Assembly: GCF_964019385.1 (NCBI RefSeq)
Contig: NC_088645.1
Span: forward strand, 9,360,266 to 9,424,265
Direction of reading: 5' to 3'
Source of the DNA: Sycon ciliatum
Taxonomy: Eukaryota; Porifera; Calcarea; Leucosolenida; Sycettidae
Length of the DNA stretch: 64,000 nt
Part shown: positions 1 to 11,895 of the stretch, one piece after another
Layout of the letters: every line of letters begins with the position of its first letter
Numbering within the stretch: the first letter of the stretch is position 1
Made by a program: the position numbers and the translations under genes
Notes under the pieces: model-generated
Databases searched by the model: none
What the model was told of the DNA's origin: nothing
Seen by the model: the letters and a program-made list of their open reading frames with translations, nothing else

Positions 1-1594
1 CAGTGCACTATAATTGTATGTGTGCACGCCAGCATGTGTAGATGCATATTGCCCTTCATGCGTATGTTTTTCTGGAGTCTGCTGCTATGAACACAAGTAA
101 TTAGTTACAACCAGCAAATGCATGCCCAGTGCAGTGGCTGGTTTTCATGCTTCTATTTACACCAAGTCCTACTATGGACTAGTAGTAGTGTTACAATGAT
201 GCGTGCATGAGAGTGCGTGCATGTGGGTGGGTGTTTATGTGCGTGTGCACGCACGTGTGTGAGTGTTAAGTGTGCCTGATTTTGGATGCCTGCTTTCACA
301 TTATCCATGTGCCAGTTTCATGGTCGAGGATGTTATGAAACCTCGCTGCCTTACATGTACATGTACACTACTCGTATATCAATGTGCTAGAGCTGAAGGC
401 TACATGACATACATGTACATGTACATGTACATGTAATTATACATGTACCTTTGTACCTTTCCAAGCACAGACTGTCTGGTATGTCCAAAGGAGGTTGCAG
501 CATGAAAATAACTTCTTCTAAAATATATTACCATACCACCATGTCATTGGTAGTGTTATTTAGTCAAGAAGGCAAGAATGGTCAGATTTTCTAAAAATGC
601 TATTTTCGGAATTGGCCTTGAAATACCATATTTTGACACCTATATTGTTTCGTAGGGGCCTAAAGTGCCTGGTGACACCATCAAAACTGTCTATTATCGG
701 TTTCCTTGGGGCTCAAGGATCACAGAAAGCCACAAAAATCAATATGTCCATGGACAAAATGTTGCAGGCTGAACCATTTCCCAATTCACCTCCCGATGGA
801 AATTTCGGTACCCGTAATTTCGAGAAAGTGGCTCACCAAGGGCAAAACCAAGACACAGTCTATCTTGTGTACCCAAGATACCTCCAAATGTGGTTCTTAA
901 ACACATGACGAAGAAAATACTTAGTATCCTCCTTCCAGGAGGCTTCTTTGGGTCAAAAACCAAATTTTTTACCATTTTTTTGCCGAAAATAAAGAAATTG
1001 TACACTCACTAAATACACCAGAATACCTCTTATATGCCTGGTGACCCTACCTAAAAACTATACCAAATTGAAGAGGAGACACCACTCCACCATTCTATGC
1101 ATAAAAAACAGGGTGTCCATGGACCTTTTATTTTTGCTTCTTTAGGTGGGAGCCTCCTTAAAGCAAAACAAAAACATGTATGAACTGTGATGGGACGGAT
1201 GTTAGACCAGTAGGAGAAGAAAAAGTAGATTATTGTGTCGGTTCCAAAGGGAGCTCACAACGGCCGCTAACACTCCGTAAGTCAAGTAGAACGAGGAGAG
1301 ATGCAGATGTACTGCTAGCTACTGAAGTACAATACAATAATTATCATACCAAAGCAGTCATTTATTCACACGTTGTACACCAAGGCACAGTTGATCTTAA
1401 AAGGCAGATCAGTATGGCTGGGCTGGGAGAAGGCAAATATACGGGGTCCGCGTGGGGAAGGAATAAAGGAGGCAAATCGTTCCTTGATGATGTGTGTCCA
1501 AGTACCGTAGATAAATAATTACATAGAATGACCGCACACATGATCAAACTCAATGGTGCCGCAGAAGGGAGGGAGGGAAATGGTTTCACAGAAT
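1..1594. other. No recognisable gene; downstream flank of gene A
   Basis: I see no domain or exon of the neighbouring gene family here. There are runs of the alternating hexamer ACATGT around 355-450. Open frames at 597-908 and 1180-1518 on the plus strand have no motif I recognise and no paralogue elsewhere in the window. The similarity between the gene A and gene B copies begins at the last exon (about 1595), so this is single-copy flank within the window. Confidence 0.5.
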
Positions 1595-2367
1595 CTATTT
1601 CACAAAGATTGCAGCTTCATCAATGCCAATGTTCTCGTCAAAGCTGTAGCTAGAGCAAAGCCGGATCTGTACTTCATCAGAGCTACTAGTGTCAAGTTGA
1701 CGATGAAACCATGGCATATCGGTGTTGTCACAACATGTCCCACCAGCAGTACATTGACTCGTGTTGCTCCATGCATGGTTGGCTGGAGTGAATGTCCAGC
1801 GTCTCCATTGTCAGCGCAATAGTAGTGGCTACCAACAAATGATGGAGGTTGTGGACCGGGTTCTGGACTGCACGGGCAATGATAAATCGCGGATGCGTTG
1901 TCAAAACTAGCTGTGTATGTCCATAGGTGACGCATAGGAGAACCATATGTGACAGAGACACCATCCATATACCAGCTGTGCAAAGGGATATAGTCAGTAG
2001 ATCCGACGTAGAACGCATCCAATGTTTGATCCTGTGGCCAACGAGTGAAGAAATCGTTCAAGGACATAATTCTAGTTTTAAGAAGCAATAATGAATCTGT
2101 CCACAATTTTCTTAGTGAATCCACATTTCATAAATAAAGAGATTTTCGCCAGCCGGAAACTGTGCACATGTACTCCCGTGATTATAGAATCCCCAGTAAA
2201 ACATACGAGGAGATTGCGCTCAAACAACCGAATTTTGGGGATGTGCACGAGGCAGCTGTGATACAGACATGGACACATGTGCCATTACCCACGTCAGAAC
2301 CCTGTATAATGAGCATCAGGAGTTTCTGGATGATAAAGTAGTGCAGTCCAATAGCACAAGGAAAATG

Positions 2368-2371
<4 letters not shown>

Positions 2372-2430
<59 letters not shown>

Positions 2431-2467
2431 TAGACAGATAGACAGAGAGAGATAGATACATAGATAG

Positions 2468-2521
<54 letters not shown>

Positions 2522-2549
2522 AGAGAGAGAGAGATAGAGAGAGAGAGAG
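2372..2549. repeat. (GA)n microsatellite in gene A last intron
   Basis: A long, slightly interrupted GA tract with GACA and GATA variants. It is part of a block (about 2350-3010) absent at the matching place in gene B (near 21780). Confidence 0.95.
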
Positions 2550-2660
2550 GGTTGTACCTGTGTACAAACGAAGCAGTCAACTGGGGAAAGCAAACAAGTA
2601 TCGCCCAGCCAGTCTACTCTCTGTCGTTAGAAAGGTGTTCTATCATACTAACTCGGATGG
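2550..2660 (+). mobile_element. Short LINE reverse-transcriptase fragment
   Basis: The plus strand encodes KYRPASLLSVVRKVF from about 2599, matching the reverse-transcriptase motif YRPISLLxxxxKxxE of non-LTR retrotransposons. The frame is short and follows the GA tract inside the A-specific block. It is a small remnant. Confidence 0.5.
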
Positions 2661-3614
2661 TGAGCCGAGGATACATTATTGCTATGTCTGGCTAACCCCC
2701 CTTCCTTTGCATTGGCTTCTGCCATTGGAAGGTGAAAGAAAATTAAAAAGTTAGTGAAGAAAATACCAGGGAACTACAAGTTACGCTAGAATGTCCTCAA
2801 ACACCACCCGTTATTTGACAATCAGCTCATGCGATAATATTGCACGGCACTGGCCAAAGGTACTGAGATTCTGGAGATAACTGGATATCAGCTCTAGCGC
2901 ATCTTGGATGTGCACTCCGAAAGACTTTCCAAATTGAAAGGTTCTAAGTTACAGAAATAGCAAAAGGAGGGGAAGGTGAGCACATCCAAGAAAAGCACAA
3001 GCTGAAAGTGTCAGCTCTGAAAGACGCTGGTGCATGTACATGCATGTAGATGAGGGTGCTGACAAGACCGTTAGGCAATACGTTCAAACCACAATTCAAG
3101 ATCGAATACTAACATACCACGCACCTTTTGTGGTGTCAAAGTCCTTTTAGTTTCGCATTACTTGAAGAATATGAACTAAAATTCCACTTCGTTGGTAAAC
3201 ATTTTACCATAATAAGCAACAGATTTTTACTCACCCGATATCCCGTCACAAATCCCATCACTTCACTATACGATTCAATGGGTGATTGAAATGAAGCACC
3301 ATGACAAGATGGACCGCTTGGCATAGTACACAGGTTGACTTGAAGATTTTCAAATCTCATGTTACCAGGACAACTGCCCTGCTGTGTGGGGTTGATGTAA
3401 GCAATTCTTGTCCAACCACCGCCATAGTGATCCATATCACAGTAGACCTACAAAACACGAGTATGACACAGTGGGTGCAGTAAGGTGGTAGTCCAATAGG
3501 TGGTGTGTGCACCGGTAATCCAATATCAACACAAGGTCACACTGGACCTGTGTTTCCACCTTAGTTTGTTATACGTAGACGTGACTCCTTATACATGTAC
3601 AGGTATGGTACTTG

Positions 3615-3869
3615 CAAGAGTACATGAAAACCAGAGTGTGCAGCTTGGGAACTTTTCTGCTATGGGTGTCTGTCACGGCGGAATTCCGTGATTACCTCAT
3701 ATTTGGCGCAGATCTGAGGCGGGAAATGGCGTAGTGCGTACAACTGAGCTGCAGTTGTGCAGAAAGAGACCTGCTTGAATCCTGCTAGTACGCACTACAT
3801 CACTAAAATGGAATTCCGCCGTGACAGCTACCCATCTGAGCTGCACACTCTGGTTTTCATGTACTCTTG
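3615..3869. mobile_element. MITE/foldback element, present in A and absent in B
   Basis: The ends are inverted copies, reading CAAGAGTACATGAAAACCAG at the left and its complement at the right, with a second inverted block GGCGGAATTCCG inside. Gene B at about 22615-22655 lacks the insert. The flanks GGTACTTG and GGTGCTAG could be a decayed 8-bp target duplication. Confidence 0.7.
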
Positions 3870-3904
3870 GTGCTAGATAAACCTTGTTTGTCTAAACATG
3901 TTGT

Positions 3905-4112
3905 CAGCATGTAACAACACGGTACGAGAAGTCTAAGACAACTCCCCTGGAATAGAGAGGGTCAGAACCGGGTCCAACAACCATACAGTTCAGATGGTCG
4001 CAACCGACCGGGACTCTTAAAAAAAAATTAAAAATTCGACGGGCTCTAGCAACGTGAATGGTTGTAGAAAGGTCACTGTTTCCGAACACGGTGTCCTCCA
4101 CCTTGTTACATG
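3905..4112 (-). repeat. Interspersed foldback family member, decayed
   Basis: This resembles the foldback at 58745-59077, sharing the TTTCCGAACACGGTGTCCTC stretch and a segment around GACCGGG. A related copy lies at 23760-23882 in gene B. It is intronic and non-coding. Confidence 0.6.
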
Positions 4113-5571
4113 CTGCCAACCAACAACATGTCCATGTATGTATGGAAGTAGTAATCGAAACGAGGACCAGTAAAATAATAGTTTAGATTGCTTGGACAAG
4201 GGTAAGAAGTTTACCTCATTGAATGATGTGTTCCCAAGGTGCAGCGAGACAATCCTGTACATACCTGAAGATGGTATGGAGAAGAGCCATGGACAGCATT
4301 ACTGCTTGCTTGAATGTCTAGTGTATAATATAATTATAAAATCTTGAACGAATGTTTTAAAAGCACATGTTTCCAATATACAATGTACATTGTACATGTA
4401 CAGTGGAACCTGTCTGAGACGACCGCTCAGGGGACCTTCAAAACGTGGTCTCTGTTACCAGCAGGTCTCCTTATACAGGGCCAATTGACTGGAAATAGCA
4501 TCACTTGGCCCTGGTCTCAGTGGTCTTCTAGGACTGGTGGTCGCCTTATCCGAGTGGTCGCCTTGACAGGTTTTACTGTAGTTCTACTGGTTTTTGAAGC
4601 CAGATTTTAGCCGGATTGAGGTACAAGACGCACTTTGACAAATCCTGGTTTGATATTTGAGTCTCTATTCAGTTTGCGATAGTACACCTGTTAAAATTGT
4701 GATAAACCACTACACAATCTGGCCGAACTATTAACACCCTATCCATACACCACTTTCCACAAAAGGATGCACGCACCCCCCGCCCCCATCCACACACACA
4801 CACACACACAAGGATGCACACAACGCCTTCCCCCCACACACACAAGGTGCACACCCCCCCCCCCCCGCACTCACACACAAAAGCTAAATTTAATGGATTG
4901 TCCCGCTGAGATGTGGGATCTTACCGGAGGAGGCTGTGAAGTCTGAGAGTTGCTGAATTTCCTTACATGAACTAGCGAGTTTGAGAGAGTTCTTCTTCAC
5001 CTATCGCAAAGCAGATAATCCAGGTACAAATTCAACGTTTTCACATAAGTCCTCTTTTCGTATCCCAATACAGTTCTGTCGGTTGCCGAAGAATGCAGTG
5101 CCAAAGAACGAACAGGCTAGAGTTTCACCAAGGACAGCATGCCAATGTATACACGATACTCAACTGTGTATAGTACTGGTACATGCAAAATATGAACGTT
5201 CTAGGCTACGAGGCTGACCCCAGTTCTGTGAAACCCGACAGTACCGTTCCCTAATATTTGCACAATCTCACGAGAGTTCTGATCAACTGTTGATATTGTT
5301 ATACAGTATCAACTTAAAACGGATCAGAACGAATTGGCGAGCACTGAGCACACATGCTGATTTCTTGGACACTGCAAATTTTCAACTCGTTTCATTTCAA
5401 CCAGTTATAATAGAATAGTATGATAAGGAGCGTGAGAATGCAGCAGCTCGCGGTTATTCCTAACGCGTGTAGTGTGAATTTATGCTGTGGATCTGATCAT
5501 GGTAGCAATACATGTAGATGAATGTGGCAGCTGTGTGCGTGTGTGGACAAAAATGGTGAGTGCGTATCATT

Positions 5572-5705
5572 TTGAAGAGTGTGAGTGCTACAACATCACG
5601 TTTCTTTAAGCAGTTGCAGGTGTTGGAAGCTGTTCATATTCGTACACGTGACCCTGTGCTATGCAAGCAGAAAGAAAATGTTGTAGCACTCACACTCTTC
5701 AAAAT
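5572..5705 (+). mobile_element. Penelope-type C-terminal tail fragment in gene A intron
   Basis: The plus strand encodes a QLQVLEAVHIR...PVLCKQKENVVALTLF stretch. This is the conserved tail of the ORFs at 40586-41200 and 49134-49808. Its ends, AGTGTGAGTGCTACAACAT and the complement, form a short inverted repeat. It is an old fragment; the matching piece in gene B is at 25100-25233. Confidence 0.6.
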
Positions 5706-5924
5706 TTTAATAATAACTGAGCAGATAGCAAAAAAAGCCTTGATTGTCCTTGTTCTGCAACTGAGCAGATAATGTATAATTATGTAGCATGTACCTGTAC
5801 ACATTGAAATCCCCACCCTGCCAATACAGTGTTTACTATTGGTCAGCAATCGCGCTCTCTTGTAGTACGATTTATACTTCAATCTCTTAGCAGATGCATA
5901 GCAGCGCTAACATGGCTCCATGGT

Positions 5925-6250
5925 AGGCATTTCCCAAATCGAGAGCCGAAAACAGTGATTGTGAAGAAACTAGCCATCGTTTCTCCAATATTCAATTTTG
6001 AATTTTTGCACTGAATTCTCCGAAAATCACAGTTTTTTTGGTGCCTCTACAGCATGCAAATACAGTTTCTGAAACCATTACACTGCAAGTAAAAAAAAGG
6101 TGACGGCCACGTTATGCATTTCTGAAATCGGTCACCAGGAAAAGAGAGACACGGAAATCAGTGGCTGTCAAAAAATCACCGAAAATGTCGCCGAATTTAT
6201 AAACCTCGCACTGAATTCGGCGAAAATCGATGTTTCAGTGCCCCTATAGC
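5925..6250. repeat. Interspersed repeat rich in TTCGCCGAA-type inverted motifs
   Basis: Contains several copies of a CGGCGAAAATCGATGTTT-like segment, in both orientations. Related sequence is at 25453-25778 (gene B intron) and 61060-61345 and 61630-61750 (upstream of gene C). The structure suggests a decayed MITE. No coding content. Confidence 0.55.
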
Positions 6251-8865
6251 GTGCATGCAAATGCACTATGTAGAACTATAATGTATACTGCGAGCGGTGG
6301 CTTCAATTACTGTTCGGAGCCAGATTTGGCCATTCTCCGAGTTTCTCTCAGCCGATCTTCTCTCAACCGATCTGAGAGAATGTCCAAGTAGTTTGGCCAT
6401 ATCATAAAAAGCTGACTAGGCGACAAAATTGAGCCAATTCGGGAAATACCTACTCCGTGGAGTGGTATATTAATAACTCCAAGTAGCAGCATATTAAAAT
6501 ACTGTACTTAAAAAGAAGTAGATAATACATGTAGAATGTACCTGCATCTGTAGATGTGAATCTCGGTCATCCATTCTTTGATTTAGTTCAGTTTCAAGCT
6601 GCCCAAGACGAGAATCCATATTCTGGTTACTTCGACTTTCCGATTGGGAAATACGGCTGTTCATCAGTGCAGTTTGTTGCTGTCGCACAGAGGCAAGGCC
6701 ATTGTCCATTCTCTGGTTTAGCTGGCGTTGCATCGTTTGCTGTCCTGTTGTTAGATGGGATATCTTTGTTCCTTGTTCTGCGAGTTTGGTCGTGAACATT
6801 GCCTCCAGGGTGCGGTCTTTGGCTCTGAGATCGGAAACCACTTGTACTTGCATAGCACGTGTGTTGTTCAGATCCTCTTGTGTAGCTTGTTTTTGGGAGA
6901 GCAGTTGACTGATTTTTGCATCTTGTGTGTCAAGTCTGGTGCTGAGGCGCGCTTCAAGACGACGCAGGAAGGTCGTTATGGTGTTGGCATTTCTCTGAGA
7001 TGCTCGTGCTGATTTCTTCTCAACGGTGTTGAGCCGATGATTAAACTTGGTCATTGACGATGTCATGTTTTCGAACTCCTCGATACCAAATCCTGCAGGC
7101 AATAAAACGAAGAAAATACAATTTTCGTGCAAGTGTTCATTTTGTGGACGGGTACGTGAGTGCACATACATTGTATGCTAACGCGTGTGTCAGTGGATAC
7201 CTTTTCATACAATCTTACCCACGCTGTATCCTGGCATCACGTGATTATCCAACACAACCACGCGTGTAAGTTGTCTTTCCGTGCAGACCATACCACCGAG
7301 AAGTATTTCCGCAATACATCACAATAGCTGATTATTGCGTTCACTTTCAATGTTCGTATTGGTACCTGAATATCACTTGACGTGACAATAAGGGTGGCAG
7401 TGAGTTTTTTTATCAAGCTACAGCCAGTAGTGGACCCAAATCGCCTGTAAATATTGAATTTTTATATTCGATATTAATCTTTGGATGCCGAAAGAGCCCG
7501 TGCAGTCAGAGTCTTACTGTGCTGGCATTGTTGTCCATAGTAGAATGGTGGGCAGTGACATACGTAATGGTGTGATCCAGATCGCTCACAACGTCCTCCG
7601 TGCATGCATGGCCTCCGTGTGATGCAGGCTGATACAACTGAAAGGACACACAGCAAAGGAAAATACAGAGATGCCAATACACTACAGGTAGAGGTTCAGA
7701 ATTGAGACACTGTTGAGAATACGGAATACACTACAAGTAGAGGTTCAGAATTGAGACACTGTTGACAATAGTCATGGAAGCTCTCATTTTGGGATAATCA
7801 TCAGGAAGAAATCAACTTTGCATCAACCATTAGATAGATATCTACAACATTCGGGATGTGGCGCACCCTGAGTAGAAGTTGTTCTCGCCCTTAACGTCCT
7901 AAGGCGCCCGTGCTCTTGCGCCTTGAGTAACTGCCACCTTCAGGTGACTTATCAGCAGAGAATATAGGAGCCCTTCATTCCAAGGACGGGAGATAGACTG
8001 ATGAATTCGTCTTCCCAGCTTCAACTGAAAGCAAATTTCAAATATTCAATTGCAGAGTGGAACACGTCTAGTACATTTCCGCAAGGCTGTAGGAACTCCG
8101 GCTATTAAAGATGATGGCGTCCCAATATTTCTGGATTAATTTCATGGTGCTCGTGGCGGGGAAGGCATGGAGAGAGATCGCCTGGCTGACAATCTCCCAA
8201 AGACGGAAATTTAAATCGTCGGCTTCCTACATGCCTAAGTGATAGCAGCACAGAGCGGCGTGCACACTACCTTTGTATTTGACGTATACATAGTCTCCGG
8301 ACAGCTTCTTGTTTTGAACTATTAGGTCTTCTCAACAAAGGTCCGAGTTCATGGCTGAACTGATCGCATTTTTTGAACCAACGCAAAGCATCGAGGTCAT
8401 ACGCCCCAAACCGTAGGGTAACCACAGCAAGCTTTGATGGATAGAAAAAAACGTGTACAGTAGTAGATACTTCGAAGTACAAGTGGATTGATGGCTAGTT
8501 TATCCGGTCTGCGGAAGGAATTATGCATGCATTCTTGCATTCGCAACTGAACTTCATCCAGAGGAAATACTATACGTTGGTAAATATTCTGGCTCGTTCA
8601 CACTGCGCCTTACCGAGTTCACATTGTCGTCCGGCGTATCCAGGTCTACATTGACACTTGTACTGCTTCAGCTGAGGAGTGTTACCATCAACACTAGCGT
8701 ACACACATTTACCACCGTGTTGGCATGGTGACGGATGTTCACACTGACCATCTAAAAACACACCAGCCACAGCAAGGATTAAAGTATTCTAACATGCTGA
8801 GAAAGTTTGAATTCAATGTAATCAGTCTGGGAGGTGAACTGCCAGAAAAGCGAAAAATGCCAATC

Positions 8866-8925
8866 CGGTTAGGACTCAAACCTTGCTTGCTTGTAATGAG
8901 CAAGGCTTTTACCATCTGAATGAAG
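8866..8925 (-). mobile_element. tRNA-derived SINE head
   Basis: Read on the minus strand there is CAGATGGTAAAAGCCTTGC (A-box-like) followed by GGTTTGAGTCC (B-box-like), as in tRNA-derived SINE heads. The same piece lies at 28345-28404 in gene B, so it predates the duplication. A tRNA gene is unlikely because no cloverleaf is apparent. Confidence 0.5.
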
Positions 8926-9450
8926 CACTACGGGCTCAGGTAGAGCATGGATGTTCACTTCTCTGACAGATAACGTGGAATTTGAAGTTTCTCCTCAATT
9001 CTGCAAAATTGGTCACCTTCTTTCACCTGTGGTAGTACGTTCCAGAAACTGCCCATGGTTGGTCCCCGGGGAAGGGAAAGGACCCAAGGGCTAATACTGT
9101 GCATGGCACGTGTTGTGAACTGCCTTTGGATTGAAAACCTTTTCAGTACGTTCGCCGTTTTCTACGGGTGGTCCCAAAGCTCAGATGGTTAAAGCATTCT
9201 CATGACAACACAACGTCCCATAATCAATTTCTGTTGGGTAGGCAATGCTTTCTTTCCTCTTTTTTTCATGTCTTGCGGTATCCTTTCAATTTGTTCCAAA
9301 GATTGAGATCCTTTTCATTTACCTTTGTTAGCATGTTCGAGAAGCTGGCCATGGTTGGCCCCCGTGGAGGGAAAAGACCCCACTGGAACTAGTATGGGTG
9401 TCACGTGTCACGAGCTGCCTTTGGGATAAAAGCGCCTTATGGGATTGGCA

Positions 9451-9525
9451 TGATCCGATCGCTCACATGGTTAGAGTATTGCTTACGACAAACAAGGCTC
9501 AATGGTCGAATCCTGATGTAATGGG
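9451..9525 (+). mobile_element. tRNA-derived SINE head
   Basis: CACATGGTTAGAGTATTGC resembles an A box and ATGGTCGAATCCTG a B box. A second weak tRNA-like stretch precedes it at about 9176. The same element is in gene B at about 29012-29086. Confidence 0.5.
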
Positions 9526-10343
9526 CGCGGGTGAGCATCTTTCTCGGTCTTTTCAAGCAGTTCACAACACCCATTTTTACCAGTGTTGGGTTCATGGCGT
9601 TACATTGACGTATGAAGCGATGAGAAAATAGGGAAATTGTGAAGCATCACTGTTCCCCTATTTGTGGATGTCAGAGCAGATCATTCTCAATTCGGTACAC
9701 TCATTCCAGCACAAAGCGTTTTGGAATAGAACCATTTCACGGTTTCTGATAAAGGCTTTTCTAGTCATCACAAAAGATGAGTTTGATTCTTAATCTGTGT
9801 GACTCGTTTAACAATCACAACTCTACTTACTACATGTACAGGGATACGTACCAGCACATGTAGCAAATCTTGACACTCTCTCATCCCCGCCAAGGATAGC
9901 AGACAGTAGCAACTTGCTCGTTGTTGAAAGCGTCCGCTGATCAACGGGTGGCAAGAATTCACCCATCAGTTGTTCGTACCTCCTCGTGGACTGATCATTG
10001 TCATTAGGGAACGAATGACGTAACCATGACGTCATGCATGTATATACAGGAATAAAAAAATATCAATGGGGCACAGCATGACCCTAACTATTTTACTCTG
10101 GAGTTCGTGTAACTGAGTGCATGTGTGGACACAATGACTGAATAGATAAGAATAAGAGTGTTGGTGTAGAAATAGTTAGTGGTAATACTAATAAGGATTG
10201 TATGTTATTGTATTTTTCTGTCACCCACCAGAACAAACAGCATTGCTTCCGCTACTTTGCATAACAATAGAATAAGCCTCTGGTTAATAATGTACCGCCG
10301 ATAGGCAAGCATCTATACCTCATTACATCTATAATCACTTCGT

Positions 10344-10717
10344 GCAAAATATTCGAAATTGGGTTATTGATATTCAATCGAGAAGTAATTTCGAGGCATC
10401 TTGCAGCTTCATAAGTAGAGAGTAGTTGTGTGGCCACACCCATTCCCACAGCACTGCGTACGACGACGGCAATTGTGCCGAAACGCTGTACGTAAATCGG
10501 TTCGGTTTGCAGTGCTGTGGGAATGGATGTGCAAAATATTCGAAATTGGGTTATTGATATTCAATCGAGAAGTAATTTCGAGGCATCTTGCAGCTTCATA
10601 AGTAGAGAGTAGTTGTGTGGCCACACCCATTCCCACAGCACTGCGTACGACGACGGCAATTGTGCCGAAACGCTGTACGTAAATCGGTTCGGTTTGCAGT
10701 GCTGTGGGAATGGATGT
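10344..10717. repeat. 187-bp tandem duplication containing a small MITE
   Basis: The unit at 10344-10530 is repeated almost exactly at 10531-10717. It contains a palindromic element with ends like CCATTCCCACAGCACTGC and its complement. Gene B has one copy (about 29904-30115), so the duplication happened in A after the large duplication or was lost from B. Confidence 0.85.
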
Positions 10718-10907
10718 GTCCACCCAACTACTCTCTAATATTCAATCGCTTAGAAATCCATGTTATGAGAAAATGTGGGTTGGGATCTGCCTGCGCCGTG
10801 TCCCGAAGTCATAATCTCAAATTGGTCAAGCCAATTTTCATTATTCGAAAAGCCAAGAGGGCTGGGCTTTTGATTGGAACGCACTGCAGAGACGTCCTCA
10901 AAGAATA

Positions 10908-11212
10908 AAGCTGTGTTCCCAACTGGTGCGTAGACGCGGTACGCTTGCGGTTCATGCGTGCCCATACGCGCGCTCAAGCTTTCACAAAAAACAGCAATCT
11001 GAGTCGTATTAAGCGCGCGCGACACCTTCGAGTACATTTTGTTGACCCCGCCAGTCAAAGTGAATGGCATGTACGCTGGTACGCGCTGAAAATTCCAACA
11101 TGTTGGAAGTTCCATTTCGGCGCGTTTCCGTGCGCATGGCGCCCCAAAAGCAAGCAAAATACGCACAAACGCGTCGTTGCACGCGTACACGCGCCAGTTG
11201 TGAACATAGTTT
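10908..11212. mobile_element. MITE, AAGCTGTGTTC terminal-repeat family, copy A1
   Basis: About 305 bp, ending in inverted repeats AAGCTGTGTTCCCAACTGG and GCGCCAGTTGTGAACATAG. The interior is rich in CG dinucleotides. A second copy in the same orientation follows directly. I cannot assign the superfamily. Confidence 0.75.
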
Positions 11213-11214
11213 TA

Positions 11215-11524
11215 AAGCTGTGTTCACAACTGGCGCGTGTGCGTGGTACGCTTGCGGTTCATGCGTGCATATACGCGCGCGCGCTCAAGCTTTCACGAAA
11301 ACAGCAATCCGAGTGGTATTTAGCGCATGCGACACCTTCGAGTACTAATTTTTTGACCCCGCCAGTCAAAGTAACTGGCATGTACGCTAGTACGTGCTGA
11401 AAATTCCAACATGTTGGAATTTCCATTTCGGCGCGTTTCCGTACGCATGGCGCCCCAAAAGCCAGCAAAATTACGCACAAACGCGTGGTATCACGCGTAC
11501 AAGCGGCAGTTGTGAACACAGCTT
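11215..11524. mobile_element. MITE, AAGCTGTGTTC family, copy A2
   Basis: Tandem second copy, about 310 bp, with ends AAGCTGTGTTCACAACTGG and CAGTTGTGAACACAGCTT. TTTAAA lies at the junction with copy A1. In gene B the matching copy is inverted (30681-30994). Confidence 0.75.
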
Positions 11525-11590
11525 AACTCATTATACGCGTTGTACACAGGGACATGTTGCTCCTAAACTACACACATTTTCTGTTACAAC

Positions 11591-11895
11591 TAGGCATGGG
11601 CGGGTAATGCTAGTTATTCGCTGCGATAATGCTAAAGGCGATGCTCATAATATGAGGATAAAATGCCACTTTATAATGCTCACACTACTCCATAATGCCA
11701 GTTTGAATGTCGGAAAAGTCGATTTAAGAAGGCCGTCTTGGATCAAGGCCAAAGCGTAGAAGAAGAAGAAAACGGCAATTATGCTTGTAATGCCAATTTT
11801 GCATGCGAAATAGTGTTATAATGCCAGCATTATGTCCCCTGGAAAAAGGGGACTATAATGCCAGCCATAATGCTAGCATTACCCGCCCATGCCCA
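11591..11895. mobile_element. hAT-type MITE with 8-bp target duplication
   Basis: 305 bp, with ends TAGGCATGGGCGGGTAATGC and the complement (one mismatch), flanked by the 8-bp direct repeat GTTACAAC (11583-11590 and 11896-11903). Gene B lacks it and keeps a single GTTACAAC (inverted, about 30609-30616), so it is an empty site. Eight-bp duplications and TAGGG/TAGGC-like ends are typical of hAT transposons. No transposase. Confidence 0.88.

Noticed and set aside
2182-2593. Long Ser/Leu-repeat open frames on the minus strand
   Set aside because: They are translations of the GA microsatellite, with no other gene evidence.
7990-8010. CTGATGA near 7992 and 27478 as hammerhead candidates
   Set aside because: No GAAA partner or closing stems at the right distance.
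8866-8925. Possible tRNA gene, also at 9451, 22981 and 56238
   Set aside because: A-box and B-box-like segments are present but no complete cloverleaf; SINE heads are more likely.
10750-11519. Several overlapping 85-150 codon frames, and similar ones at 30128-31142
   Set aside because: They fall in CG-rich MITE sequence with few stops, occur on both strands, and have no known motif.
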